Assembly: GCF_001465795.2 (NCBI RefSeq)
Contig: NZ_CP013659.2
Coordinates: forward strand, 1,258,501-1,322,500
Length of the DNA stretch: 64,000 bases
Origin: Planococcus rifietoensis
GTDB lineage: Bacteria; Bacillota; Bacilli; Bacillales_A; Planococcaceae
Direction of reading: 5' to 3'
A model generated the notes under the pieces. The model had not been told where the DNA came from and made no database searches. It saw only the letters and a list, made by a program, of their open reading frames with translations. Made by a program: the position numbers and the translations under genes. The number at the start of each line of letters is the position of its first letter. Position 1 is the first letter of the stretch. Of the stretch, positions 1 through 8,496 are shown one piece after another.

Positions 1-131
1 ATGAAGCGGCCTACGACTTCATGCAGTTCACTTTAGAGAACGCTGGGCAAATGGCTGAAGCTGTCGGATACGTTCCATTGGCAGTAGAGGATTACGAGCA
101 AGGCTTGGCAGATCTTGAAGCGTTGAAATAA
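1..131 (+). CDS. pstS: Phosphate ABC transporter substrate-binding protein, 3' end only
   Basis: The frame opening at base 3 encodes the last 42 residues of a protein and stops with TAA at 129-131. The tail contains GYVPLAVEDY, which fits the C-terminal end of periplasmic-type phosphate-binding lipoproteins of the Pst system, and the gene lies directly before pstC, pstA and pstB. PstS captures inorganic phosphate outside the membrane and hands it to the PstCA channel. Signal peptide and phosphate-binding residues lie outside the window, so identity depends on position and this short tail. Confidence 0.8.
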   Translation, partial: EAAYDFMQFTLENAGQMAEAVGYVPLAVEDYEQGLADLEALK

Positions 132-201
132 TCAAGTTGCAAGTTCAGTCTTAGGGTGAGCAGCTGCTGCTCGCCTTTTGCGGTTGAAAGGGGATTCTAT
201 T

Positions 202-1128
202 ATGCGCACATCGGTTCAAGAACTGATCGCAAAGTCGAAAGATAAGAAAAGTAAAAAAATCATTGAGAAACTCATCCCAATTTTGTTGTTCCTGATCGCT
301 TCTGTTTCGGTTTTGACAACCATCGGGATTGTACTGACATTAATCATTGAAACTGTCACCTTCTTTACACGAGTACCGCTTTCTGATTTCATCCTTGGCA
401 CGACGTGGCTGCCGTTCGCTAATAGCGGAGCGCAATTCGGCATTTGGCCGCTAATTGTCGGCACACTGAAAATTACCGGCATCGCGATTATCGTAGCTGT
501 GCCGATCGGCATTTCGGCTGCCATTTACTTGAGCGAATACGCTTCTGACAACGTAAGACGCGTCGTCAAGCCGGTTCTTGAAGTCTTGGCAGGAGTCCCA
601 ACTATCGTCTACGGCTTTTTCGCCTTGACGTTCGTGACGCCTGTATTGCAAAGCTTCTTTCCGGAAATCAAGATTTTCAATGCGATTTCACCCGGTATCG
701 TCGTCGGCATCATGATCATCCCGATGATCGCTTCGCTGTCGGAAGACGCCATGTCGTCTGTCCCGAAAAGCATCCGCGACGGGGCGCTTGCCATGGGTTC
801 GACAAAATTTGAAGTCGCCTGGAAAATCACCGTTCCAGCAGCATTGTCCGGCATCATTGCGTCTGTTGTGCTCGGCTTGTCCCGCGCAATCGGCGAGACG
901 ATGATCGTTTCGCTTGCGGCAGGGTCAACGCCGAAGTTCGATGGCGATTTCACGGGTTCGATCCAGACAATGACCGCCTACATCGTGCAAGTATCCAAAG
1001 GCGATGCCGGTTATGGAACGACGATCTACTATTCCATCTATGCGGTCGGGTTTACATTATTCCTCTTCACGATGGCAATGAATATCCTGGCTGGGTATAT
1101 GTCAAAACGTTTCCGGGAGGAATATTAA
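202..1128 (+). CDS. pstC: Phosphate ABC transporter permease PstC
   Basis: One of the two membrane subunits of the high-affinity phosphate importer. About 308 residues with a cytoplasmic N-terminus rich in Lys, a first hydrophobic helix near residues 25-50 and five further hydrophobic stretches. The binding-protein-dependent permease signature (EAA loop region, SLSEDAMSSVPKSIRDGALA followed by MGSTKFEV) is visible in the middle. The ATG at 202 is preferred over the upstream TTG at 178 because AAAGGGGA sits at 187-194, well spaced for 202. It ends one base before pstA starts, as expected for tightly coupled permease genes. Confidence 0.95.
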   Translation: MRTSVQELIAKSKDKKSKKIIEKLIPILLFLIASVSVLTTIGIVLTLIIETVTFFTRVPLSDFILGTTWLPFANSGAQFGIWPLIVGTLKITGIAIIVAVPIGISAAIYLSEYASDNVRRVVKPVLEVLAGVPTIVYGFFALTFVTPVLQSFFPEIKIFNAISPGIVVGIMIIPMIASLSEDAMSSVPKSIRDGALAMGSTKFEVAWKITVPAALSGIIASVVLGLSRAIGETMIVSLAAGSTPKFDGDFTGSIQTMTAYIVQVSKGDAGYGTTIYYSIYAVGFTLFLFTMAMNILAGYMSKRFREEY

Positions 1129-1129
1129 G

Positions 1130-2008
1130 ATGAGATACATTGAACAGGAAAAAGTTGTCCGTCGCATGAACGGCCGGATGGTCGTCAACCGTGTCTTCCA
1201 AGGGCTCTTCATGTTTGCGACGGCGCTCGCACTGCTGGCGCTGGTCATCTTGCTGTACCGCATCGTCAGTCAAGGTGCGGGGCATCTATCGCTCGACTTC
1301 CTTACCAATTTCGCTTCACGGTTCCCAGACCAAGCGGGGATTAAAGCGGCGCTCGTCGGCTCGATCTGGCTAATGGCTGTAGTTGCCCCAACGTCCATTT
1401 TGCTGGGTGTGGGATCAGCGATTTATTTAGAAGAATACGCCAAAAAAGGGCGCATCACGACGTTTATCCAAATGAATATTTCCAATTTGGCGGGGGTTCC
1501 GTCAGTGGTCTTCGGACTTTTGGGATTGACGATTTTTGTCCGCGCATTAGCGCTCGGCAACAGCATCCTTGCAGCAGGATTTACAATGAGCTTGCTCATC
1601 CTGCCGGTCATTATCGTAGCGGCACAGGAAGCAATTCGTTCGGTTCCGGGCGAATTGCGTGATGCATCTTACGGAATGGGTGCAACCAAATGGCAGACCA
1701 TCGTGCGCATCATCTTGCCGGCAGCAATTCCCGGCATCCTGACAGGCAGCATCTTGGCCTTGTCGCGTGCCATCGGCGAAACAGCACCGCTGATCGTGGT
1801 CGGCATCCCGGTTATCATCCAGTTTTTGCCCGAAGGCGTCATGGACACATTCACCGCCTTGCCGATGCAAATCTACGATTGGTCGAGCCGCCCGCAAGCT
1901 GAGTTCCAAACGGTCGCAGCTGCCGGGATTATCGTCTTGATGGTCGTGTTGTTATTCATGAATTCAATAGCAGTCTTCATTCGGAACAAATTCGATAAAT
2001 CCTATTAA
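1130..2008 (+). CDS. pstA: Phosphate ABC transporter permease PstA
   Basis: Second membrane subunit of the phosphate importer, 292 residues. It carries multiple hydrophobic helices and an EAA-type loop ([19 protein letters not shown], then MGATKWQT) that contacts the PstB ATPase. The ATG at 1130 follows the pstC stop by one base and has GGGAGG at 1114-1120 inside the pstC end, so the two are translationally coupled. PstC and PstA form a heterodimeric channel in the cytoplasmic membrane. Confidence 0.95.
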   Translation: MRYIEQEKVVRRMNGRMVVNRVFQGLFMFATALALLALVILLYRIVSQGAGHLSLDFLTNFASRFPDQAGIKAALVGSIWLMAVVAPTSILLGVGSAIYLEEYAKKGRITTFIQMNISNLAGVPSVVFGLLGLTIFVRALALGNSILAAGFTMSLLILPVIIVAAQEAIRSVPGELRDASYGMGATKWQTIVRIILPAAIPGILTGSILALSRAIGETAPLIVVGIPVIIQFLPEGVMDTFTALPMQIYDWSSRPQAEFQTVAAAGIIVLMVVLLFMNSIAVFIRNKFDKSY

Positions 2009-2034
2009 AGTGTCATGCGGAAGGGGAGTTCATT

Positions 2035-2856
2035 ATGAACACAGCAACGATCAAAACGAAAATCAATACAGCACAGCCTACTTCAGTAGAACAAGCTGAA
2101 AAAGAAAGTGTCTATAGCACGCGCCAGTTGAATTTGTGGTATGGCAATAACCATGCCTTGAAAAACATTGACTTGGAAATCGGGGAAAATGAAGTCACGG
2201 CGATTATCGGGCCATCAGGGTGCGGGAAATCGACTTATTTGAAAACATTGAACCGCATGGTGGAACTGGTGCCTTCTGTGAAGACTTCAGGGGAAATCCA
2301 ATACCGCGGACGCAATATTTTCGAATCCAGTTACGGTGTTGAAGAATTGCGCACACGCGTCGGCATGGTGTTCCAAAAGCCGAATCCGTTCCCGAAATCG
2401 ATTTACGACAATATCGCTTACGGCCCGCGCATCCATGGCATCAAAAACAAGAAAATTCTGGATGAAATCGTCGAAAAAAGTTTGCGCGGCGCAGCCATCT
2501 GGGACGAAGTGAAAGACCGCCTGAATGAAAATGCATACGGCATCTCGGGCGGCCAGCAGCAGCGGATCTGCATCGCGCGAACATTGGCGATCGAACCGGA
2601 CGTCATCTTGATGGATGAGCCGACCTCTGCACTTGACCCAATTTCGACTTTGAAAATTGAGGAATTGGTGCAGGAATTAAAAGAGCAATACAGCATTATC
2701 ATCGTGACGCATAATATGCAGCAGGCTGCGCGGATTTCCGATAAAACTGCCTTCTTCCTGAATGGGGAAGTCATCGAATATGACCGCACGGATACCATTT
2801 TCTCTAACCCAGCAGATAAACGGACAGAGGATTATATTTCAGGTCGATTCGGCTGA
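2035..2856 (+). CDS. pstB: Phosphate ABC transporter ATP-binding protein PstB
   Basis: ATPase of the phosphate importer, 273 residues. Walker [10 protein letters not shown] lies at residues 59-67, the ABC signature SGGQQQR and Walker B VILMDEP follow in the second half, and the switch histidine is in VTHNM. ATP hydrolysis by a PstB dimer drives phosphate import through PstCA. There is a single pstB here, whereas B. subtilis carries two, and phoU follows at once, an arrangement common in other Firmicutes. A strong GGAAGGGGAG ribosome site precedes the ATG. Confidence 0.96.
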   Translation: MNTATIKTKINTAQPTSVEQAEKESVYSTRQLNLWYGNNHALKNIDLEIGENEVTAIIGPSGCGKSTYLKTLNRMVELVPSVKTSGEIQYRGRNIFESSYGVEELRTRVGMVFQKPNPFPKSIYDNIAYGPRIHGIKNKKILDEIVEKSLRGAAIWDEVKDRLNENAYGISGGQQQRICIARTLAIEPDVILMDEPTSALDPISTLKIEELVQELKEQYSIIIVTHNMQQAARISDKTAFFLNGEVIEYDRTDTIFSNPADKRTEDYISGRFG

Positions 2857-2924
2857 CCCGCATTAATCAGCGGGAACGAGTTTCCTGCTGGCCATAAGAA
2901 ATGGACGAATGGGAGGAACAAGAA

Positions 2925-3584
2925 ATGGCAGTACGCGAAAAATTTGAATACGAACTACATTCAGCACAAGAACAATTGATTACACTAAGTACGATGGCCA
3001 TCGATGCACTCGACAAATCGATGAAGGCGCTTATCGCCCATGACATCGACAAGGCGCTACAAGTGATCGACGATGACGCTAATATCAACCGCCTCGAAGA
3101 AGAGCTGAACGACCAGGTAATCCTCTTGATCGCCAAGCAATCGCCCGTTGCGACTGACCTTCGACGCTTGATTGTCACGATTAAAGTAGCCTCGGACATG
3201 GAGCGTGTCGGCGATTACGCCGTCAATATCGCAAAAGAAACGATCCGCATCGGGCAGCAGGACTTGCTTGAGCCAATCAGCAAGATCCAACGCATGCACG
3301 AACTCGCAACTTCCATGCTGCGCCAGGGCATTGATGCCTTGATTGAGGAAGACGTGGAAAAAGCCAAGGAAATCGCCGACCTTGATGATGAAGTCGATGA
3401 TTTGTACGGCGAAGCGATCCGCCTTTTGTTCCAGCACAGCGCAAAAGAGCCGGAACAGCTTAGCCAAGTGACGCAGCTGGCATTTATCTGCCGCTATATG
3501 GAACGATCTGCGGATTATGCGACCAATATCGCCGAGCAATTATTCTACCTCGTCCGCGGCCGCCATTACGATCTGAACAAATGA
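2925..3584 (+). CDS. phoU: Phosphate uptake regulator PhoU
   Basis: PhoU links the Pst transporter to the PhoR sensor and dampens Pho signalling when phosphate is plentiful. The 219-residue product is almost entirely helical with two repeats of a three-helix bundle, including the metal-binding-type segment ASDMERVGDYAVNIAKE and its second copy RYMERSADYATNIAEQ. An in-frame ATG at 2901 exists, but GGGAGG at 2911-2916 lies downstream of it and is placed for the ATG at 2925. It is the last gene of the pst operon and is followed by a strong terminator. Confidence 0.93.
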   Translation: MAVREKFEYELHSAQEQLITLSTMAIDALDKSMKALIAHDIDKALQVIDDDANINRLEEELNDQVILLIAKQSPVATDLRRLIVTIKVASDMERVGDYAVNIAKETIRIGQQDLLEPISKIQRMHELATSMLRQGIDALIEEDVEKAKEIADLDDEVDDLYGEAIRLLFQHSAKEPEQLSQVTQLAFICRYMERSADYATNIAEQLFYLVRGRHYDLNK

Positions 3585-3617
3585 CAAAAAACCACAGCAG
3601 CGGCTGTGGTTTTTTAT
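3585..3617 (+). terminator. Intrinsic terminator after phoU
   Basis: AACCACAGC and GCTGTGGTT form a perfect 9-bp stem around a 4-nt loop, followed by a run of T. It closes the pst-phoU operon. Confidence 0.9.
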
Positions 3618-3650
3618 TTAGGGAAATGATGGGGAAGCATCATTTTTCAG

Positions 3651-3678
3651 TGGACAATCACTGAAGGTATGCTATAAT
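3651..3678 (+). promoter_or_regulatory. Sigma-A type promoter for rpmG
   Basis: TGGACA at 3651-3656 and TATAAT at 3673-3678 are separated by 16 bp, between the phoU terminator and rpmG. Both boxes are close to consensus. Confidence 0.7.
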
Positions 3679-3744
3679 AATTAAGTCGTATAGATCACGC
3701 TTATTAATGAAATGGATTTTTTGAAAGAATTGGGAGGGATATCG

Positions 3745-3894
3745 ATGCGTGTAAACATTACACTAGCTTGCACAGACTGTGGCGAAAGAAACTACAGCAC
3801 TGTTAAAAATAAGCGCAACAACCCTGAGCGTCTTGAATTGAAAAAATATTGCTCACGTGAAAAGAAAATGACAACACACCGTGAAACGAAGTAA
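3745..3894 (+). CDS. rpmG: 50S ribosomal protein L33
   Basis: Small zinc-ribbon-like protein of the large ribosomal subunit, 49 residues, starting [13 protein letters not shown] and ending in the family HRETK tail. The first CxxC pair is present (C9, C12), but the second region has only one Cys (KYCSREKK), so a full four-Cys zinc site is not present; one B. subtilis L33 paralogue looks the same. The ATG at 3745 is preferred over the upstream ATG at 3712 because TGGGAGGG lies just before it and the shorter form has the family length. Confidence 0.95.
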   Translation: MRVNITLACTDCGERNYSTVKNKRNNPERLELKKYCSREKKMTTHRETK

Positions 3895-3904
3895 GTAATT
3901 GACT

Positions 3905-3937
3905 GCCAAAACCTTTCGGGGTTTTGGCTTTTTCTTT
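3905..3937 (+). terminator. Intrinsic terminator after rpmG
   Basis: GCCAAAACC at 3905-3913 pairs perfectly with GGTTTTGGC at 3920-3928 and is followed by a T-rich tract. Confidence 0.9.
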
Positions 3938-4009
3938 TGTTATCCGCAGTTTACGATAGACACTATACATAAAGACAATCCACAGTTCAGCAGAAGGGGC
4001 GTTTGCGTA

Positions 4010-4585
4010 ATGGAAAAAGCAGTGTTGAGGAAATCGGTCATCGGCCAAATGAGTGAACTTGCAGAATCACAACATGCTCAAATGTCATCGGCAATTTTGG
4101 AGAAACTTCTGGAAGACCCCGTTTTTCAAAAAGCCGAAACCATTGGAGTAACTATCTCGCGCTGGCCTGAAGTCGATACGATTCCGCTCATCAAAGCGTG
4201 CTGGCGGCTAGGGAAAAAAGTCGCCGCGCCGAAATGTTTTGCAAGAGACCGGACGATGGATTTCCGGCTGTTCCACAGGCTCGGCCAGTTGGAAGTGGTG
4301 TACATGGACCTGCAGGAACCGATCGAAGGCGAAACGGAAGCGATCGACTCCGAAAGCATCGATTTATTGATTGTACCGGGTGTTGTCTTTACGGAAAGCG
4401 GCTACCGCATCGGCTTTGGCGGAGGTTATTATGATCGCTATTTAAGCGGCTTTAACGGCAATACCCTGTCGCTTGCATTTGATTTCCAACTGACTGGCGA
4501 ATTGCCTATCGAAAGCCACGACATCCCTGTCGATGGCATCATCACGGAAAAACGAACAATCGATTCGAAGGCGGTGAGAGCATGA
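4010..4585 (+). CDS. yqgN: 5-formyltetrahydrofolate cyclo-ligase
   Basis: Converts 5-formyltetrahydrofolate to 5,10-methenyltetrahydrofolate with ATP, returning stored folate to one-carbon metabolism. The 191-residue product has the family's C-terminal glycine-rich motif GFGGGYYDRYL and the preceding LIVPGVVF strand; an N-terminal KSVIGQMSELAE helix with basic residues fits the family start. The ATG at 4010 is chosen because AGAAGGGG precedes it; the open frame extends upstream through the rpmG terminator, which cannot be coding. It overlaps yqgQ by 4 bases (ATGA). Confidence 0.9.
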   Translation: MEKAVLRKSVIGQMSELAESQHAQMSSAILEKLLEDPVFQKAETIGVTISRWPEVDTIPLIKACWRLGKKVAAPKCFARDRTMDFRLFHRLGQLEVVYMDLQEPIEGETEAIDSESIDLLIVPGVVFTESGYRIGFGGGYYDRYLSGFNGNTLSLAFDFQLTGELPIESHDIPVDGIITEKRTIDSKAVRA

Positions 4586-4788
4586 AAGACCTTTACGATG
4601 TAATGCAATTGCTGAAAAGGTATGGAACGATCGTCTACACGGCAGATTTTATTTCGGATCTCGATTTGATGGAATCCGACATCCGCGAGCTGTACGACCA
4701 CGATTTCATCACACCGCGTGAATTCGCGTCTGCTTTGATGATTTTGCGGCAAAAACGCACAGAATATGAGAAAAAAGGAAAATCATGA
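4582..4788 (+). CDS. yqgQ: YqgQ family small cytoplasmic protein
   Basis: A 68-residue charged, helical protein beginning MKDLYDVMQLLKRYG, matching the YqgQ (DUF910) family as remembered; its role is not established, although it usually sits next to glucokinase. Here it overlaps the cyclo-ligase stop by 4 bases, and neither the rhomboid protease gene yqgP nor glcK found beside it in B. subtilis is present. Confidence 0.8.
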   Translation: MKDLYDVMQLLKRYGTIVYTADFISDLDLMESDIRELYDHDFITPREFASALMILRQKRTEYEKKGKS

Positions 4789-4943
4789 AACCGAAAGCGT
4801 TTTGGTGCGTCAATTAAGGGTAATTGCTTTCGCTCGAGGGTGATTTGTTCTATACTATAAGGTATTGAATTTCCATTTTACTTGAAACTGAAATTCGCAC
4901 GAACCGGACAAACGCTCCGGTAAGACGAGGAGGATGTGCGGCA

Positions 4944-6845
4944 ATGAAAAACAAAGAATGCCCTAAGCATTCGGTCCTGGCCATCGCAGTCATCGCGACA
5001 TGGCTGACGACATATGTCGTCTACAAAACGGCCTTTTCCATTACAATCGACAATGCATTACAGGAATTCATCCTGTTCTTGAACCCCTTAAGCTTACTAT
5101 TATTCGCCTATGGAGGCGCGCTCTTCTTCAAGAGCAAGAAAGCAAGAAATCGCTATATCCTAGCCATCGCCGTTGTGACTTCGGTCATTTTATACGGCAA
5201 TGTGGCGTTCTACCGCTTTTTTACGGATTTCATCACACTGCCAGTCCTGTTCCAAACGGATAATTTCGGCGATCTCGGAAACAGTGCTGCCGCGAGCATC
5301 TACTGGACCGATATTCTCTATTTTGCCGATATCATCATCATTCTTTTGGCAATGCGCTTTGTGAAGGAGAAGCAGTCCGCAGTCAAATCAGCGGCGACAC
5401 ACCGCAAAGCATATTTTGTCCTGTCGGCAGCAGTCCTGTTCTTCAACCTTGGCCTTGCTGAAGCGGAACGCCCGCAGCTATTGACGAGAAGTTTTGACCG
5501 CGAAATGCTCGTCAAGAACCTAGGGATGTACAATTACCACCTATATGATGTCTACATTCAATCGAAATCCCAAGCACAGCGAGCGCTTGCGGACGGCTCG
5601 GAATTGACGGAAGTGACTAACTACGTCCGTTCGAATCAGGCAGAACCATCTGAAGAGATGTACGGCGCAGCGGAAGGACGCAATTTAATCGTCGTCACGC
5701 TCGAATCGTTGCAGACCTTTGTCTTGAACAATGAAATGAACGGCGAGACCATCACGCCGTTCATGAACGAATTGACGCAAGACGAAGATACGATTTATTT
5801 CCCAAACTTTTACCACCAGACCGGTCTTGGGAAAACTTCCGACTCTGAGTTCTTGCTCGAGACCGGCATGTACCCGCTGAGCGGTGGCGCCGTGTTCTTT
5901 ACGCACAGCGGCAATACCTTCAATTCCATGGCGGAAAAGATGGGCAACGAAGGGTATACGACCAATGTCCAACACGCCAATACGAAAAGCTTCTGGAACC
6001 GTGACATGATGTACGAATCACTTGGCATCGACAAATTCTACGATATCCAGAGCTACACAGTAGGTGAAGGCCAGGCGGTCAACTGGGGCATGAAGGACAT
6101 TCCGTTCTTTGAGCAATCTGTTGACCATATGACGGAAATGCAACAGCCGTTCTACACACGCCTGTTGTCGCTTACGAATCACCATCCGTTCACATTGGAC
6201 GAAGAAGACAAGTTCATTGAGGAATTCGATTCCAATTCAGGCACTTTGAACCGTTATTTCCAGACGGTGCGTTATTTGGATGAAGCGGTCAAAACCTTGT
6301 TCGACGATTTGAAGGAACAAGGCTTGTACGAAAACTCGATCATCGTCATGTACGGCGACCATTACGGCATCTCCGATAACCACAACGAAGCGATGGCGCA
6401 GTATCTAGGCAAGGAAATTACACCGTATGAATCGGCACAATTGCAAAAGGTGCCATTTTTCGTCCATATCCCGGGCTATGAAAAAGGATATGTCGATGAA
6501 GAAATCGGCGGCCAAGTGGATATGCGTTCGACCATCCTTCACTTGATGGGCATGGAGACTGAAAAAGACATTCAATTCGGGGGCGATTTATTCTCTGAAG
6601 AACACGAGGAATTCGTCATTTTCCGTGATGGACGCTTTGTCACCGATGAATATGTCTATGCAGCAAATGTCTGCTACGATATCGAAACGGGGGAACCGGT
6701 AGAAGACCAAAGCGTATGCGACCCATATGCTGAACGTGCCCTTGAGGAATTGCAGTACTCCGAATCGATCATCAACGGCGATTTGCTGAGGTTCTATGAA
6801 GAAGAAAATGGCCAATTGAAAACATTGGATGAACAACAACCATAA
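4944..6845 (+). CDS. yqgS: Lipoteichoic acid synthase family (phosphoglycerol transferase)
   Basis: Membrane enzyme that polymerises glycerolphosphate from phosphatidylglycerol onto a glycolipid anchor on the outer face of the membrane. The 633-residue protein has five hydrophobic helices in residues 1-170, then an extracellular sulfatase-fold domain. Visible catalytic residues: E254 (VTLESLQTF), nucleophile T298 (HQTGLGKTSDSE), W-N-R-D near 351-354 and D472-H473 (YGDHYG). An Ala-Leu-Ala at 214-216 just after the membrane part could be the signal peptidase site that releases the catalytic domain, as known for LtaS. The position corresponds to B. subtilis yqgS; it could equally be the main LtaS in this organism. 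Confidence 0.93.
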   Translation: MKNKECPKHSVLAIAVIATWLTTYVVYKTAFSITIDNALQEFILFLNPLSLLLFAYGGALFFKSKKARNRYILAIAVVTSVILYGNVAFYRFFTDFITLPVLFQTDNFGDLGNSAAASIYWTDILYFADIIIILLAMRFVKEKQSAVKSAATHRKAYFVLSAAVLFFNLGLAEAERPQLLTRSFDREMLVKNLGMYNYHLYDVYIQSKSQAQRALADGSELTEVTNYVRSNQAEPSEEMYGAAEGRNLIVVTLESLQTFVLNNEMNGETITPFMNELTQDEDTIYFPNFYHQTGLGKTSDSEFLLETGMYPLSGGAVFFTHSGNTFNSMAEKMGNEGYTTNVQHANTKSFWNRDMMYESLGIDKFYDIQSYTVGEGQAVNWGMKDIPFFEQSVDHMTEMQQPFYTRLLSLTNHHPFTLDEEDKFIEEFDSNSGTLNRYFQTVRYLDEAVKTLFDDLKEQGLYENSIIVMYGDHYGISDNHNEAMAQYLGKEITPYESAQLQKVPFFVHIPGYEKGYVDEEIGGQVDMRSTILHLMGMETEKDIQFGGDLFSEEHEEFVIFRDGRFVTDEYVYAANVCYDIETGEPVEDQSVCDPYAERALEELQYSESIINGDLLRFYEEENGQLKTLDEQQP

Positions 6846-6850
6846 TCCAG

Positions 6851-6889
6851 AAAGAGCTGCCAAACGATCTCGTTTTGGCAGCTCTTTTC
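6851..6889 (+). terminator. Intrinsic terminator after the LTA synthase gene
   Basis: AAGAGCTGCCAAA pairs with TTTTGGCAGCTCTT around a short loop, with T-rich sequence after the stem. Confidence 0.85.
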
Positions 6890-6901
6890 TTTATGGGCAA
6901 T

Positions 6902-6940
6902 AAAAAAACCGGCGCAATGAATGCGCCGGTTTCTTTTTCT
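6902..6940. terminator. Bidirectional terminator between LTA synthase and yqgW
   Basis: AAACCGGCGCA at 6906-6916 and TGCGCCGGTTT at 6922-6932 form an 11-bp stem flanked by A-run and T-run, so it can stop transcripts from both strands. It mainly serves the minus-strand gene ending at 6940. Confidence 0.85.
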
Positions 6941-7122
6941 TAATGAAGGCCAGGTGGGTAACCGTGTGTAATGAGAGTTGCAACGGTGAAACCGCCGAAA
7001 ATAACAAAGGTCCCAAAATTAAATAAGAATCCTAAAACTTCTTTGTTTCTTAGGGTTTGAACTGTACCGATTGCAGCAAGAACTGCTGTGAGGCCGAAAA
7101 TAACCATCAAAATCCAACTCAT
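6940..7122 (-). CDS. yqgW: DUF2759 family small membrane protein
   Basis: A 60-residue protein with two hydrophobic helices (about residues 3-22 and 31-52) separated by a short basic loop (TLRNKEV), and no enzyme motif. Size and position next to yqgX fit the DUF2759/YqgW family, whose function is unknown. It is transcribed opposite to its neighbours, with a good ribosome site (GGGAGTG) and its own promoter and terminator. Confidence 0.75.
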   Translation of the reverse strand: MSWILMVIFGLTAVLAAIGTVQTLRNKEVLGFLFNFGTFVIFGGFTVATLITHGYPPGLH

Positions 7123-7174
7123 CTTATGACACTCCCTTCAACTTTAACAGCCAGTGCCGTCTTCTACTCTTTAT

Positions 7175-7203
7175 ATTGTAAAGAAATTCTGCAAGTTTGT
7201 CGA
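7175..7203 (-). promoter_or_regulatory. Promoter for yqgW
   Basis: On the minus strand TCGACA and TACAAT are 17 bp apart, about 55 bp upstream of the yqgW start. Confidence 0.5.
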
Positions 7204-7248
7204 GGCGTAAAAATGTCATTCTATTGAACAAGCAAAAGAATGTGTTCA

Positions 7249-7257
7249 TGATATACT
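7249..7257 (+). promoter_or_regulatory. Possible extended -10 element for yqgX
   Basis: TG-A-TATACT forms an extended -10 hexamer. No good -35 box is present, and the implied leader would be only about 12 nt, so the call is tentative. Confidence 0.35.
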
Positions 7258-7275
7258 GCTAATGAGGTGAAAGAC

Positions 7276-7911
7276 ATGTTGAAAATCGACCGGCTGGAAC
7301 TAGGACCAGTGCAAACAAATTGCTACATCATATCAGGGGAAGGCAAGCAATGCATCATTTTCGACCCCGGCGAGGAAGCGGGAAAAATCCAAGACTTATT
7401 GAAACGCAAGCAATTGACGCCGCTTGCGATCCTTCTGACACACGCCCATTTCGACCATATCGGCGCGGTCGATGAATTGAGGGAGAAATATAAAATCCCT
7501 GTTTACCTTCACCATAAAGAACGCGATTTCCTTGGACGACCGAATTTGAACGGCTCTGGCAAATACGCGGCATTGCCAGACTACCGCGTAGCGGATGCAG
7601 ACGAGTGGATCACCGATGAACCATCGCTTGAAATCGGCCCGTTCAATATGGAGTTGTTCCATACGCCCGGGCATTCGCCAGGCAGCGTAAGCTTCTATTT
7701 TCCGGAAGACCGTTTCGCGATTGTCGGCGATACTTTGTTTTCAGGAAGCATCGGACGCACCGATTTAGCGGAAGGCTCAGAACAGCTATTGCTAAAATCG
7801 ATCCGCGAATCGCTATTGACGCTGCCGGAAGAAACCTTCCTGTTCCCAGGTCACGGGCCGGAAACGACCCCAAAACAGGAACAACAGCATAACCCTTTCC
7901 TGCGCATGTAA
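7276..7911 (+). CDS. yqgX: Metallo-beta-lactamase fold hydrolase, glyoxalase II-like
   Basis: A 211-residue metallohydrolase with the H-x-H-x-D-H motif at H56, H58, D60, H61 (THAHFDH), a further His in HTPGHSPGS, Asp in IVGDTLF and a final His in FPGHGP. These make up the dinuclear metal site of the MBL fold. The family includes hydroxyacylglutathione hydrolase-like and bacillithiol-related enzymes; the true substrate cannot be read from sequence. The ATG at 7276 is used because GAGGTGA at 7264-7270 would overlap the alternative GTG at 7267. Confidence 0.88.
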   Translation: MLKIDRLELGPVQTNCYIISGEGKQCIIFDPGEEAGKIQDLLKRKQLTPLAILLTHAHFDHIGAVDELREKYKIPVYLHHKERDFLGRPNLNGSGKYAALPDYRVADADEWITDEPSLEIGPFNMELFHTPGHSPGSVSFYFPEDRFAIVGDTLFSGSIGRTDLAEGSEQLLLKSIRESLLTLPEETFLFPGHGPETTPKQEQQHNPFLRM

Positions 7912-7918
7912 AGGACAG

Positions 7919-7947
7919 AAAAAAACGGCCGAGATGGCCGTTTTTTT
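7919..7947. terminator. Bidirectional terminator between yqgX and yqgY
   Basis: AACGGCC and GGCCGTT form a short GC-rich stem with A-run before and T-run after, placed between two convergent genes. Confidence 0.85.
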
Positions 7948-7967
7948 GTGTTCACATTCAGTTACTA

Positions 7968-8210
7968 TTAATGACCTGCTCCTGGGACGTGGATGAACGT
8001 AGAGTAGTAAGTAAAGCCAACGAAAAAGACTGTTAGATAGGCTCCAAAAATATACATGTACATGCGTTCAGAAATGTTTAAGTATCCAAGAAGAACGAAG
8101 AAGCCGGTATTGGCAACCATCAACAATGATACTTCTACCATATCGCCGACATAAAATAAAATTGCAAAGATTCCAGTCCACCATCCCATTAATTTAAACA
8201 TATTATCCAT
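7968..8210 (-). CDS. yqgY: DUF2626 family membrane protein
   Basis: An 80-residue protein with three hydrophobic segments (about residues 6-24, 26-44, 52-72) and a short C-terminus ending VPGAGH. It fits the DUF2626/YqgY family found beside yqgX in Bacillales; no function is known. Start chosen at 8210 because AAAGGAGGG lies directly upstream on the minus strand; the in-frame ATG at 8231 lies before that site. Confidence 0.8.
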   Translation of the reverse strand: MDNMFKLMGWWTGIFAILFYVGDMVEVSLLMVANTGFFVLLGYLNISERMYMYIFGAYLTVFFVGFTYYSTFIHVPGAGH

Positions 8211-8251
8211 GGGTAATCCCTCCTTTGCCACAATACAATAATCTCCTATTC

Positions 8252-8281
8252 ATTATATAGGAAGACGAGTCTATGTGTAAA
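8252..8281 (-). promoter_or_regulatory. Promoter for yqgY
   Basis: On the minus strand TTTACA and a perfect TATAAT are 18 bp apart, about 40 bp upstream of the yqgY start. Confidence 0.65.
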
Positions 8282-8360
8282 CAAGGACTTCGGGCTAGTT
8301 TGTGACAAAGCGGTGTAGGCTTATCCATTAAGCGTTCTCAAGCGATGGGCACATGCCCTG

Positions 8361-8404
8361 AAAACCTGGATTTCAGGCCATTGAGGGGGTGAAATAATTA
8401 TTTT
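8361..8404 (+). promoter_or_regulatory. Candidate ComK box upstream of comGA
   Basis: Two AT-boxes are visible: AAAA-N5-ATTT at 8361-8373 and AAAT-N5-TTTT at 8392-8404, with 18 bp between them. ComK sites in B. subtilis are pairs of AAAA-N5-TTTT boxes spaced by 8, 18 or 31 bp. Each half has one mismatch. The first box is also inside the inverted repeat CCTGAAA/TTTCAGG. Confidence 0.45.
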
Positions 8405-8496
8405 GGTATTTTCGATATTCAATGGCCCTCCATGTGCTTATACTAATGGGGAGCGGAGAGGCAGCCTCCGCTCGCAGACCCGGACAGGAGGTGAAT

